NCBI GenBank assembly: GCA_028717865.1
Contig: JAQUMZ010000151.1
Span: forward strand, 1-6,735
Direction of reading: 5' to 3'
Length of the DNA stretch: 6,735 bases
DNA from: Elusimicrobiota bacterium
Lineage (GTDB): Bacteria > Elusimicrobiota > Elusimicrobia > UBA1565 > UBA9628
Of the stretch, positions 1 through 5,998 are shown piece after piece (within the stretch, counting starts at the first letter, position 1; each line of letters starts with the position of its first letter). The position numbers and the translations under genes are program-made. The notes beneath the pieces were generated by a model. It made no database searches, was not told the DNA's origin, and worked only from the letters and a program-made list of their open reading frames with translations.

Positions 1-1
1 C

Positions 2-226
2 CGGGCGGTTAGCGACCATTTCCGCGCCCGCCGATGGCGCTCCCTGCTGCCTCTCGACCTCCTGCCCGAGCCGGCCGACCCCTCCCCCCGCGCCGAGGAG
101 ATCCTGGTCCACGACGAGGAACGCCGGGCCCTGGCCGCGGAACTTGGATTGGGCGAAAATCATGTGGCCGTCATACTCTACCGTGCCATGCGCAAGCTCC
201 ACGCGCGGCTGGAAGGCAAGATATGA
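2..226 (+). CDS. ECF-like RNA polymerase sigma factor, C-terminal part (5' end outside window)
   Basis: The frame is open from the left edge to TGA at 224-226, giving 74 visible residues. The first part (AVSDHFRARRWRSLLPLD, then PEPADPSPRAEE) resembles the end of sigma region 2.4 and the linker of ECF sigma factors, which direct RNA polymerase to a small regulon. The end (AAELGLGENHVAVILYRAMR, then KLHARLEG) is the recognition helix-turn-helix of region 4.2, which binds the -35 element. In known ECF proteins about 25-30 residues (the LPxxxRxVxxL...G.S..EIA part) lie between the linker and this motif. Here HDEERRAL joins directly to AAELGLG, so region 4.1 looks missing without loss of frame. 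The stop overlaps the next start as ATGA, typical of sigma/anti-sigma pairs. The family call is fairly sure; whether the protein works is not. Confidence 0.72.
   Translation, partial: RAVSDHFRARRWRSLLPLDLLPEPADPSPRAEEILVHDEERRALAAELGLGENHVAVILYRAMRKLHARLEGKI
211..216 (+). promoter_or_regulatory. Shine-Dalgarno site deciding the start of the putative anti-sigma gene
   Basis: GGAAGG lies 6 nt before the ATG at 223-225, inside the last codons of the sigma gene. It supports ATG 223 rather than the far upstream ATG at 34, and fits translational coupling through the ATGA overlap. Confidence 0.6.
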
Positions 227-726
227 ATGAAGAAGACTCCGCTCGGGATTTCTGCGCCGCGCTCGACGCCCTGCTTGACGGGACGCCGCAGGCGCAAGCG
301 AACGGTCCCCTCGCCACGGCCGGACGATTGGCCAAGGCCGACTTCAGCGCCGAAACCCGGCTGCGCGCCCCTCTGCGGGCCCGGCTCCTGGAGCGGGTCC
401 CCAACCCAAGGCGGACGCTCTATCCGCGCCTGGCCTGGGCCGGAGCCTTCGTCGTCATCGCCGTCCTGCTTCCCCTGCTCCCCCTGCGCCGCCCCGCCAC
501 CCAGAGGCACGCCTTCCCCCGAGGGGAACTAGGACTGCCCGTGCTGCCCGGATACCTGCCCGTCCCGAAGCGCGCCGAAGCGCAAACCGTGTTCACCACG
601 GTCGCGGCGAAAACCGTCTCCACCCGGAATGGGACATCGATCGTCTGGCAGTTCGAAGCCGGGGCGCTGGTCCTGGAACGCCGCCGCATCACCATGCGGG
701 ATATTTTCGTGACGCCGAAGCTTTGA
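223..726 (+). CDS. Single-pass membrane protein, putative anti-sigma factor
   Basis: This 167-aa protein has an acidic N-terminal cytoplasmic stretch (MNEEDSARDF...) and a basic segment at about residues 43-69. One hydrophobic helix follows at about 70-88 (LAWAGAFVVIAVLLPLLPL), then an outer domain of about 80 residues. That layout, and translation coupled to the preceding sigma factor, fit an anti-sigma factor that holds its partner at the membrane. There is no HxxxCxxC zinc anti-sigma motif; the only cysteine is Cys11. I do not recognise a named family, so the role is inferred from position and topology. The same frame is open back to an ATG at 34, but that extension would lie over the sigma coding sequence and reads as Pro/Arg-rich shadow, whereas ATG 223 has a ribosome site. 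The next gene follows after 27 bp. Confidence 0.72.
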   Translation: MNEEDSARDFCAALDALLDGTPQAQANGPLATAGRLAKADFSAETRLRAPLRARLLERVPNPRRTLYPRLAWAGAFVVIAVLLPLLPLRRPATQRHAFPRGELGLPVLPGYLPVPKRAEAQTVFTTVAAKTVSTRNGTSIVWQFEAGALVLERRRITMRDIFVTPKL

Positions 727-742
727 CTACGCACAACCCACT

Positions 743-748
743 AGGAGG
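743..748 (+). promoter_or_regulatory. Strong Shine-Dalgarno site of the RcpC/CpaB-like gene
   Basis: A perfect AGGAGG sits 5 nt before the ATG at 754, in the 27-bp gap after the putative anti-sigma gene. No promoter is evident in that gap, so the gene is probably co-transcribed with the sigma/anti-sigma pair and translated efficiently on its own. Confidence 0.8.
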
Positions 749-753
749 CACAT

Positions 754-1209
754 ATGAAGACTCGATACGCGATGTCGGTCTTGCTGCTGGCGGTCATGGC
801 CGTAGCGGCCTGGACCGCGTCACCCGGACAGACGCCGGCTCCGCGGACACCCGATAAGAACGGAGTGATCAAGGGGTATCGCGGGGTGTCCATCCCCCTG
901 TCCGGACACCAGCTCGCCTTCGTCAACAAAGGCAACCGGGTGGATGCCCTGGTGACGTTCGAGGCGCAAATGGCGGACCGCAAGGAAAAGGTCACTGCGA
1001 CCATCCTGCAGAACGTCGTGGTAGTCAACGTAATCCGCCCGGGCAAGCTGGGAGACGCCGGCGTCGTAGAGCTGCTGCTCAACCCCAACGAAGCTCAATA
1101 CGCGGCCTTGGCCATGCACCAGGGCGACATCCACCTCAGCGTGCGCGCCGAAGGCGACACGAAGATGGAGCCCATGGAGATGGCGTCCTTCCGCAAGCTG
1201 TTCAAGTAG
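754..1209 (+). CDS. Secreted or membrane-anchored RcpC/CpaB-like domain protein
   Basis: The 151-aa product starts with a signal peptide or membrane anchor (about residues 5-22), then a short Pro-rich linker and a domain at about 38-132. That domain follows the RcpC/CpaB pattern of Flp (Tad) pilus assembly proteins: GYRGVSIPLSG, then AFVNKGNRVDALVTF, then TATILQNVVVV, then a beta-rich stretch with LLLNPNEAQYAALAMHQGDI. CpaB/RcpC are periplasmic proteins tied to the outer-membrane secretin of the Tad pilus. Family members are usually about 250-300 aa and carry an N-terminal SAF domain, which this one lacks, and no other tad genes are present in the window. It may be a stand-alone relative with a different envelope role. 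Its position behind a sigma/anti-sigma pair suggests it is a target of that regulator. The domain match is from memory of the family pattern. Confidence 0.72.
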   Translation: MKTRYAMSVLLLAVMAVAAWTASPGQTPAPRTPDKNGVIKGYRGVSIPLSGHQLAFVNKGNRVDALVTFEAQMADRKEKVTATILQNVVVVNVIRPGKLGDAGVVELLLNPNEAQYAALAMHQGDIHLSVRAEGDTKMEPMEMASFRKLFK

Positions 1210-1348
1210 CCGCGCGCTTCTTGCGGATATCCCGGATGTGCTTTATGCGGACGTAACGCAGGCGCTTGCGGTCCTGCTCGACGGCGGGCAGCATGTCGCC
1301 CAGGACGTTGAGGGCCGTCTGCGCCCATGACACAATGGGGCGGCGCAT
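1202..1348 (-). CDS. Small basic protein of 48 aa, unrecognised
   Basis: On the minus strand, an ATG at 1348 opens a 48-codon frame ending in TGA at 1202. AGGA lies 6 nt before the start, and 40 of the 47 codons after the start end in G or C, like the accepted genes nearby. The product begins MRRPIVSWAQTALNVLGDML and ends in a strongly basic segment (RKRLRYVRIKHIRDIRKKR), with 13 Arg/Lys against 4 Asp/Glu. It has no cysteine, and its hydrophobic stretch is too short for a clear membrane helix. A nucleic-acid-binding or membrane-surface peptide is possible, but nothing proves it. It converges on the RcpC-like gene, overlapping its last 8 bases, and is divergent from the papain-like gene. It could also be the remnant tail of a longer gene. 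It is short enough to be missed by usual length cut-offs. Confidence 0.55.
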   Translation of the reverse strand: MRRPIVSWAQTALNVLGDMLPAVEQDRKRLRYVRIKHIRDIRKKRAAT

Positions 1349-1381
1349 ATGTTATCCTGGCACGAATCAGCTCGCGGCGAA

Positions 1382-1388
1382 AGAGGAG
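1382..1388 (+). promoter_or_regulatory. Shine-Dalgarno site deciding the start of the C1 peptidase
   Basis: AGAGGAG ends 3 nt before the ATG at 1392 (5 nt if GAGG is taken as the core). It selects the start that gives a clean signal peptide over the in-frame upstream ATG at 1266, which would add 42 residues with no signal character and run antisense through the 48-codon gene. Confidence 0.65.
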
Positions 1389-1391
1389 CTC

Positions 1392-2459
1392 ATGGTGAAA
1401 AATGCCAGGCGTCTGGGGGCTTTATGGCTGGCCGTCGCATTGGCGGGCACGGCTGGCATCGCGGCTGCCGCCCAGGACCGGGACGCGAACGGCACCGACT
1501 TGAACCTGAGGGCCCAGGCCGCCCGGGGCGGCTGGAAGGCCGCAGAGACGGAGATTTCCAAGCTTTCCGAGGACGAGTTCCGGACCTTTCTGCTCGACCC
1601 GAAGGATATCGCGGCGAGCGTCAGGCAGGCCGAGTCCCTGAACCGGCTGCCGCTATCGATTTCCAACGCCGCGGAGCCGTCCCTGGACTGGAGGAAGAAG
1701 GGCGTCGAGACCCCGGTCCGGTATCAGGGCCAGTGCGGCTCCTGCTGGGCTTTCGCGATGGCGGGAGCCGAGGAACTGCAGTTGCTCATCCGGGCGCCCG
1801 AGCTGCGCGGCCGGCCCGGGTCGCAGGTGATGCGCTCGGTGCAGGCCCTCGTCTCCTGCGACACCAAGATGCTGGGCTGCAACGGCGGCCTGCTCAACGC
1901 CAACTATCTGGTCGACACGGGCCTGCCGGCGGAGAGCCTCTACCCCTACATCTCCGGCGACGGCGACACCAGGACCTGCGGCGAGGGGGCCGTGGACAAG
2001 GATTGGAAGGCCAAGACCGTGCGGATCGCGAAGTGGGGCTCCATCGACGTCTCCGTGGACGCCCTGAAGAAGGCGGTCGCGCAATACGGCCCCATTCCGA
2101 CCAGCATGCTGGTGTTCGACGACTTCAAGCATTACCAGGGGGGCGTCTACAAGAAGACCCCCGGCGGGAAGTTCCTCGGCGGGCACGCCGTCCTGATCGT
2201 CGGTTACGACGACTCGGACCGGAGCTTCATCGTCAAGAACAGCTGGGATACCGGCTGGGGCGAGAAAGGCTACTTCAAGATCGCCTACTCCGAGGTGCAG
2301 TGCAGCCTTTGGGACATAATCGTGGGGCACAAGCGCGTCAATTTCGGCTGCGCAACGATCGCCTACGACATGAAGAGCGCCGGCGACGAGGCCCGGCCCA
2401 TGCTGAGCGCGGACGCGGCCCGCAAGGCCATCGGCCTGCTCGCCTCCCCGCTGCCGTAG
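1392..2459 (+). CDS. Secreted papain-family (C1A) cysteine peptidase
   Basis: The 355-aa preproprotein would cleave proteins outside the cytoplasm by a Cys/His/Asn mechanism. Residues 1-28 form a Sec signal peptide (basic MVKNARR, a hydrophobic core, then AAAAQ). Residues about 29-95 form a propeptide shorter than that of typical cathepsins, with no obvious ERFNIN motif. The mature part begins near the DWRKKG sequence at 99-104. The active site is complete: oxyanion Gln112, nucleophile Cys118 in QCGSCWAF, His265 in GGHAVLIVGYD, and Asn283 in KNSWDTGWGEKGYF. Cys115/Cys163 and Cys156/Cys196 match the two disulfides conserved in papain (22-63 and 56-95). A tail of about 45 residues after the fold contains Cys304 and Cys320, which may form an extra disulfide. 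It is probably transcribed alone, with the 43-bp divergent gap upstream and a convergent gene downstream. The family call is near certain; the substrate is unknown. Confidence 0.95.
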   Translation: MVKNARRLGALWLAVALAGTAGIAAAAQDRDANGTDLNLRAQAARGGWKAAETEISKLSEDEFRTFLLDPKDIAASVRQAESLNRLPLSISNAAEPSLDWRKKGVETPVRYQGQCGSCWAFAMAGAEELQLLIRAPELRGRPGSQVMRSVQALVSCDTKMLGCNGGLLNANYLVDTGLPAESLYPYISGDGDTRTCGEGAVDKDWKAKTVRIAKWGSIDVSVDALKKAVAQYGPIPTSMLVFDDFKHYQGGVYKKTPGGKFLGGHAVLIVGYDDSDRSFIVKNSWDTGWGEKGYFKIAYSEVQCSLWDIIVGHKRVNFGCATIAYDMKSAGDEARPMLSADAARKAIGLLASPLP

Positions 2460-2582
2460 CGGCCCTTCATTGCTGCCGCAAGCTCAAAAGGGAAGGGAAC
2501 TTCCGCAGGCTTTCGGCGCGTTAGGAGCCTGCCTGGCCTACAACGTGGCTGCTCCGGGAACCCAGGCCAAGCCGGCGTTAGA

Positions 2583-3752
2583 TTAACCGATCAATATCAG
2601 CATCAACGTGGAAAACCCCAGCACGAGGGCCAAGAGCCCGACGAAGATAAAAGGCAGCGAGCCCAGAACCAGAAACCAGGGGCTGTCCGTCACGCCGCCG
2701 ATGCCCGGGGCCTCGGCGAGCTCATGCCTCCAGGGATCGGTCGGATCGTATTTGACGGCCGCCAGGCCGGTCTTCTTGGCCTCATCGTAGGCGGAGAACT
2801 TGAGGCTCGCCCAGGCATCGTCGCCGCGCCAGGGGTCTCGGCACGTGTAAACGGGCCCTCGCTCGTCGAGTTGGAATCTGTAGCGCACTTCGCGCGCTTC
2901 GTGGCTATGGCGCGATCTGATCTGTCTGATCCGAGTATCCGTCACGGTCGCGTTGATCACTTTGCCCCGGCGCCCCAGGCAGCGCGCGTCCCAAGCCAGA
3001 CCAAGGATAAAGTATGCCGCCGTCAGCATGAATGCCGCTACGGGCAGGCTTATGGCCGCGGTCCATCTTAATCTCCGGTCATGCCGCTTCTGCGCTTTTT
3101 TGGCGATCACGTAAGGCGTCTTGCCGCTGCCGTCCTTGATGCGTTCGTCGACCATCTTCTGCAGGTCGCAGAGGCTGACATCGCGCCGCCTGAGCCAAGC
3201 CGTCTGCTTGAAGTAGTCCAGCTCGAATTCTCGAGGCGCATCGTCAGCGGAGATAGGCCGGATCCGGCCCTTGGGGCGGCCGCTCAAGAGCTCCTGGTAT
3301 AACTTGGCCGCCGGCGCTTGCGGAAAGCGCATCATTTTGGCCCAATCCGGGCGAGGCATGCCCGACTCGGGCAGCGCGGTCGCGGTCACGGTGCGTCCGT
3401 CCTCATAGATGGACATGATGTCGACCCAGGCTCCGATCCCGGGGTGATCGCAGACGGCAGCCGTGGCGTCGCGCCCGGGTCCGGTCATCAGGCGCACCAG
3501 CACGCCGGGCATCTTGTCTACGGCGAACACGCCGGAGTCGCTGAAGCCTTCCGCCAGGAGCTCCTGGGTCAGCCCAGCGACGAGCTCGGGTCTTTTCCAG
3601 CGGGGATCGTCGACCCGCCGCAGGATGATCGTGTCCGGCTGCCCGAGGATCGCCTGTTTTATGGCCGGCAATGCGGCCGTCATCAGCTTTCTGCGCTGGG
3701 TTACCAGGAGCGCGAACAGCGCCAGCAAGCCGCCGACAATATAGATTGTCAT
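2583..3752 (-). CDS. Membrane protein with DUF3592-like C-terminal domain
   Basis: The 389-aa protein has three predicted membrane helices at about residues 3-18, 232-252 and 358-388. Residues 40-160 form a soluble region (ILRRVDDPRWKRPELVAGL, then a GVLVRLMTGP strand) that I cannot assign to a family; residues 160-230 are charged. Residues about 262-350 have the DUF3592 pattern: a conserved K-V-x-A-T-V start, paired strands around EVRYRFQLDERG, and the ending GLAAVKYDPTDPWRHEL, where DUF3592 proteins have xVxYdPxxP. The domain lies between helices 2 and 3, probably in the periplasm. Its function is unknown in the family. The start has no clear Shine-Dalgarno sequence and lies 32 bp after the stop of the small KTSC-like gene on the same strand, so the two probably share a transcript. 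The gene converges on the C1 peptidase across 123 bp. Confidence 0.8.
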   Translation of the reverse strand: MTIYIVGGLLALFALLVTQRRKLMTAALPAIKQAILGQPDTIILRRVDDPRWKRPELVAGLTQELLAEGFSDSGVFAVDKMPGVLVRLMTGPGRDATAAVCDHPGIGAWVDIMSIYEDGRTVTATALPESGMPRPDWAKMMRFPQAPAAKLYQELLSGRPKGRIRPISADDAPREFELDYFKQTAWLRRRDVSLCDLQKMVDERIKDGSGKTPYVIAKKAQKRHDRRLRWTAAISLPVAAFMLTAAYFILGLAWDARCLGRRGKVINATVTDTRIRQIRSRHSHEAREVRYRFQLDERGPVYTCRDPWRGDDAWASLKFSAYDEAKKTGLAAVKYDPTDPWRHELAEAPGIGGVTDSPWFLVLGSLPFIFVGLLALVLGFSTLMLILIG

Positions 3753-3784
3753 TAGGCCGCTACGAGGCCCAGGCCGAGGCCGCT

Positions 3785-4033
3785 CTACCTGATCTTGCGG
3801 AGGTAGCGGTCCTTCACGGTGGAATCGATGAAGGAGTCCAGACCCTTGCCGGACAGCGCCAGCGTCTTCATCCGGGCGATGTTCTCGGGGGCGGCGGACT
3901 GGTTGGTCCAGCGGTAGGAGGTGTTGTCCTTGAACTCGAGAGTGACGGAGTCCTTCTCGAGCATGAAACGAGCCACTTTGGAGGCGGCATCGGAGTAGCG
4001 GCGGAAAATCCTGATTTTCTTCGGTCGGTTCAT
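3785..4033 (-). CDS. Small KTSC-like protein
   Basis: This 82-aa protein has no signal peptide or membrane helix and should be cytoplasmic. The segment from about residue 17 to 77 fits the KTSC domain outline: SKVARFMLEKDSVTLEFKDN, a Tyr-Arg-Trp strand at 40-42, a helix (APENIARMKTLALSGKGL), then a final conserved DSFIDSTVKDRY. Known KTSC proteins are short, sometimes linked to lysyl-tRNA synthetase-like or nuclease contexts, and have no firm function. The KTSC signature itself is only approximate here, so this may be a separate small family. No Shine-Dalgarno sequence precedes the ATG; a run of five C lies directly before it and a TAATAT hexamer before that. It lies 94 bp downstream of the caspase gene and 32 bp upstream of the DUF3592-like gene. 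Confidence 0.68.
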   Translation of the reverse strand: MNRPKKIRIFRRYSDAASKVARFMLEKDSVTLEFKDNTSYRWTNQSAAPENIARMKTLALSGKGLDSFIDSTVKDRYLRKIR

Positions 4034-4038
4034 GGGGG

Positions 4039-4046
4039 ATATTATC
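4039..4046 (-). promoter_or_regulatory. Possible -10 element of a leaderless KTSC-like mRNA
   Basis: On the minus strand GATAATAT lies just before CCCCC and the ATG at 4033. TAATAT is 5 nt from the start codon and GATAAT is 7 nt, so transcription would begin at or next to the A of the ATG. There is no Shine-Dalgarno sequence, and no convincing -35 is seen. Confidence 0.4.
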
Positions 4047-4117
4047 GCATAATTGGCATCAGACGGCGCGCTTTCCGCCAGGCGGCCGCAAAGACGACCT
4101 TTCGACGAGGACGCTCG

Positions 4118-4144
4118 AACCGTCCGGTCAGAAACGGACGAGTT
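4118..4144 (-). other. Hairpin spanning the stop codon of the caspase gene
   Basis: CGTCCG at 4121-4126 pairs with CGGACG at 4135-4140, and AAC at 4118-4120 pairs with GTT at 4142-4144 with one bulged base. The minus-strand TGA (4128-4130) lies in the 8-nt loop. No T-run follows, so it is not a classic terminator. It may protect the 3' end or be chance. Confidence 0.25.
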
Positions 4145-5966
4145 CTTTATCGCCTGAGCCGTGCAAGACCGGCTCCTGGTCCCGGTTCTGTCGGCGCGCC
4201 GCGTCCTGGACCTTGGGCTTGAGGTAGTCGTAGAGGCCCTTGGCGGTGACCGCGCCCGAGCCGTCCTTGGCCGCGCCGCTCAAGCCCTTGAGGAAGTAGT
4301 AGGTAAAGGTCCCGTGGCCTTGATCATCCAAGGTGCTGGTGATCTGATCGCCGGAAGCCGCGGCGAACACGGTCAGGTTGCCGGGGACCGCCGCGGCTCC
4401 CACCTTGGTCACGAGCGGACGGGCACCCTTGGCCAGGACCGAGCGCCCGCCCGCTCCCGAGAAGCAGGCGTCCGTGACCGCCACCACGCGCTTCGCCTTC
4501 AGCCCGGAGAGCAGCGCGAGCACCTTCTCGAGCGGGTAGGCCGTGGACTTCAGATAGGAGGGGTCCCCGTCCCACGGCACGAGGTAGGACGTGCCGTCCC
4601 CGGGGTCGGGCGCTCCGTGCCCGGAGAAGTAGAAGAACACGGACGAGTTCTCCCCGACGTTCCTCGGCAGCCACTCCTCCAGGTATTTCCGCAGCCCCGC
4701 GATGGTCGCCTCGGAGCCCTTGAGCGTCACCACGTTGCGCTCGGGATAGCCCAGGGCGAGCAGGGTCTTGCGCATGGAGTCGGCGTCTCGCTCCGCGAAC
4801 TGCGCCGAGGGCAGGTCCTTGTAGTTCTCGACGCCCACCACCAGCGCGAAGCCGGCCGGCTTTTCCACGAGCCGCAACGCCGGCGCATCGACGTCCGAGA
4901 CCAGCAGCCTCAGCGCCGGCGCGGGCTGGCCGGCGAGGACCGCCTGGTAGGCGTTGGCCAGCTTCTGGGCCTCGGCGACCTGCTCCTTGGTCATGGCCTG
5001 GCTCAGGCGCTTCATGCCTTCGCGGGCGGCCGGGTTCTCGCGCAGGGCGGCCAGCAGGTACCACTTGTACGCCTCGACGAAGTCCTGAACCACGCCCTCG
5101 CCCGCCTCGTAGGCGGCGCCCAACTCGGCCGCGGCGTAGCCCAGCTCCCCGCGCTCCACGCCGGTCCGGAACCACTTGACGGCCTCGCCGTGGTTCTTGG
5201 CGTAACCCCCGAGCCCGCCGCGATAGAGGAGCCCGAGCCCCCACGGCGCATGGGGAGAACCGTGGGCCGCAGCCAGCTCCCAGAGCCTTCCCGCCTCGGC
5301 ATAGTCCTGGGGGACGCCGATGCCGAAATAGCGGATGCACCCCATCCAGTGCCGGCCGAACACGTCGCCGGCGTCCGCCGACCGGCGCCCCAGTTCGACC
5401 GCCTCCGCTATATCCTTCTTCACCCCCCAGCCGTTGTAGTAAAGCCAGCTGAGCAGCCCTTGGGCCGGCGCATTCCCCTGGTCGGCCGCCTTGCGCCACC
5501 ATTTCGCGGCCTCGGCGTAGTCCTGCTTGATGCCCGTGCCGTCGTAATACAGCCGGCCCAGGTCGTACTGGGACCACTGGAAATCCGCGGCCTTCTTGTA
5601 CTGCCTTACGGCTTGCGCCACGTCGCGGGGCAGACCGCCCCAGCCGTTCTGGTACATCCAGCCCAGCCCGTGGTGGCCGTAGGCGTCGCCCCGCTTGGCG
5701 AGTTCCTGGCAGCCGTCCACGTATTTCTTGAACCAGCCCTGGGCTTGCGCGGGGTCCTTGGGGACCTGGTCGCCCTGCCAATAGATAAGCCCGAGCAGGC
5801 CGAACGCTTCCAGGTTGTCCGCCTTGGCCTCCGCGCGGGCGAGCGCGAGGGCCTTCTCGTGGTCCCCGGCCAAATAGGCGCCCCAGGCCTGCGAGGCCGC
5901 TTGAGCGCCGGACGACAGGCAGCACAGCGCCGCGGCGACGGCAACGAGGACTCTTGGATAAACCAT
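4128..5966 (-). CDS. Secreted Sel1-repeat protein with C-terminal caspase (peptidase C14) domain
   Basis: The 612-aa protein starts with a Sec signal peptide (hydrophobic core at about 6-18, likely cleavage after AQA at 21-23). Residues about 52-340 contain about seven Sel1-like repeats of about 36 residues, such as QYDLGRLYYDGTGIKQDYAE and AAELGAAYEAGEGVVQDFVE. They form a curved helical scaffold for protein binding and end in the usual MTKEQVAEAQKLA capping helix. A linker leads to a caspase-like domain at about 370-612: FALVVGVENYKDLP, catalytic His450 in FFYFSGHGAP, and catalytic Cys501 in VAVTDACFSGAGG with Asp499 at the usual substrate-pocket position. The site is intact, so an active clan CD peptidase is expected, probably acting in the periplasm on proteins recruited by the repeats. 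No Shine-Dalgarno sequence precedes the ATG, but TAAAAT lies 5 nt upstream. The other frame starting at 5973 does not encode a signal peptide. Biological role unknown. Confidence 0.93.
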   Translation of the reverse strand: MVYPRVLVAVAAALCCLSSGAQAASQAWGAYLAGDHEKALALARAEAKADNLEAFGLLGLIYWQGDQVPKDPAQAQGWFKKYVDGCQELAKRGDAYGHHGLGWMYQNGWGGLPRDVAQAVRQYKKAADFQWSQYDLGRLYYDGTGIKQDYAEAAKWWRKAADQGNAPAQGLLSWLYYNGWGVKKDIAEAVELGRRSADAGDVFGRHWMGCIRYFGIGVPQDYAEAGRLWELAAAHGSPHAPWGLGLLYRGGLGGYAKNHGEAVKWFRTGVERGELGYAAAELGAAYEAGEGVVQDFVEAYKWYLLAALRENPAAREGMKRLSQAMTKEQVAEAQKLANAYQAVLAGQPAPALRLLVSDVDAPALRLVEKPAGFALVVGVENYKDLPSAQFAERDADSMRKTLLALGYPERNVVTLKGSEATIAGLRKYLEEWLPRNVGENSSVFFYFSGHGAPDPGDGTSYLVPWDGDPSYLKSTAYPLEKVLALLSGLKAKRVVAVTDACFSGAGGRSVLAKGARPLVTKVGAAAVPGNLTVFAAASGDQITSTLDDQGHGTFTYYFLKGLSGAAKDGSGAVTAKGLYDYLKPKVQDAARRQNRDQEPVLHGSGDKELVRF

Positions 5967-5971
5967 GGCCC

Positions 5972-5977
5972 ATTTTA
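5972..5977 (-). promoter_or_regulatory. Possible -10 element of a leaderless caspase-gene mRNA
   Basis: On the minus strand TAAAAT lies 5 nt before the ATG at 5966, with no ribosome site in between. An alternative hexamer, TATTAT, lies further upstream within 5986-5993 and would leave a leader of about 15 nt. No -35 match is visible. Confidence 0.4.
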
Positions 5978-5986
5978 CAATATCGC

Positions 5987-5992
5987 TATAAT
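5987..5992 (+). promoter_or_regulatory. Consensus -10 TATAAT placed for a leaderless start at 5999
   Basis: A perfect TATAAT lies 6 nt before the ATG at 5999-6001, putting the expected transcription start on the A of the ATG. The region is AT-rich against a GC-rich background. The expected -35 position (about 5964-5969) reads CATGGC, a poor match that lies over the caspase start codon. Confidence 0.5.
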
Positions 5993-5998
5993 ACAGCT

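Noticed and set aside
34..222. Upstream extension of the putative anti-sigma frame to an ATG at 34 (230 aa in total)
   Set aside because: It lies over the sigma coding sequence in another frame and gives a Pro/Arg/Gly-rich shadow. The ATG at 223 has GGAAGG at 6 nt and the ATGA overlap.
1266..1391. Upstream extension of the C1 peptidase to the ATG at 1266
   Set aside because: It would bury the signal peptide behind 42 residues and has no ribosome site. The region is better explained by the minus-strand 48-codon gene.
1653..2330. 225-codon minus-strand frame inside the C1 peptidase
   Set aside because: It has low-complexity composition and no recognisable motif, while the opposite strand has all catalytic motifs.
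1349..2524. 391-codon + strand frame overlapping the C1 peptidase
   Set aside because: It is an Arg/Gly/Pro-rich translation with no domain, a GC-driven shadow of the papain-like gene.
2491..2567. Terminator candidates in the convergent gap: a GGAAG/CTTCC hairpin (2491-2504) and a GCCTGG/CCAGGC pairing (2531-2567)
   Set aside because: The stems are only 5-6 bp, one has a loop of about 25 nt, and neither is followed by a T-run on either strand.
2470..2583. Short + strand frame starting at TTG and ending at TAA in the gap after the peptidase (ends ...GTQAKPALD)
   Set aside because: It has no ribosome site, a rare start codon, two TTA codons unlike the neighbours, and no known motif. It is probably chance, though a relic cannot be excluded.
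3223..3236. Adjacent GAATTC and CTCGAG-like sites suggesting cloning or vector sequence
   Set aside because: They lie within normal coding sequence (REFEL) of the DUF3592-like gene, with continuous codon use on both sides.
5020..5860. DNA repeat or CRISPR-like periodicity in the Sel1 region
   Set aside because: The periodicity is at protein level (about 36 residues). The DNA copies are diverged and there are no identical repeats with unique spacers.
4324..5973. 549-codon minus-strand frame starting 7 bases before the caspase start
   Set aside because: It is the shifted shadow of the Sel1/caspase gene, Arg/Gly-rich, with no signal peptide or repeats.
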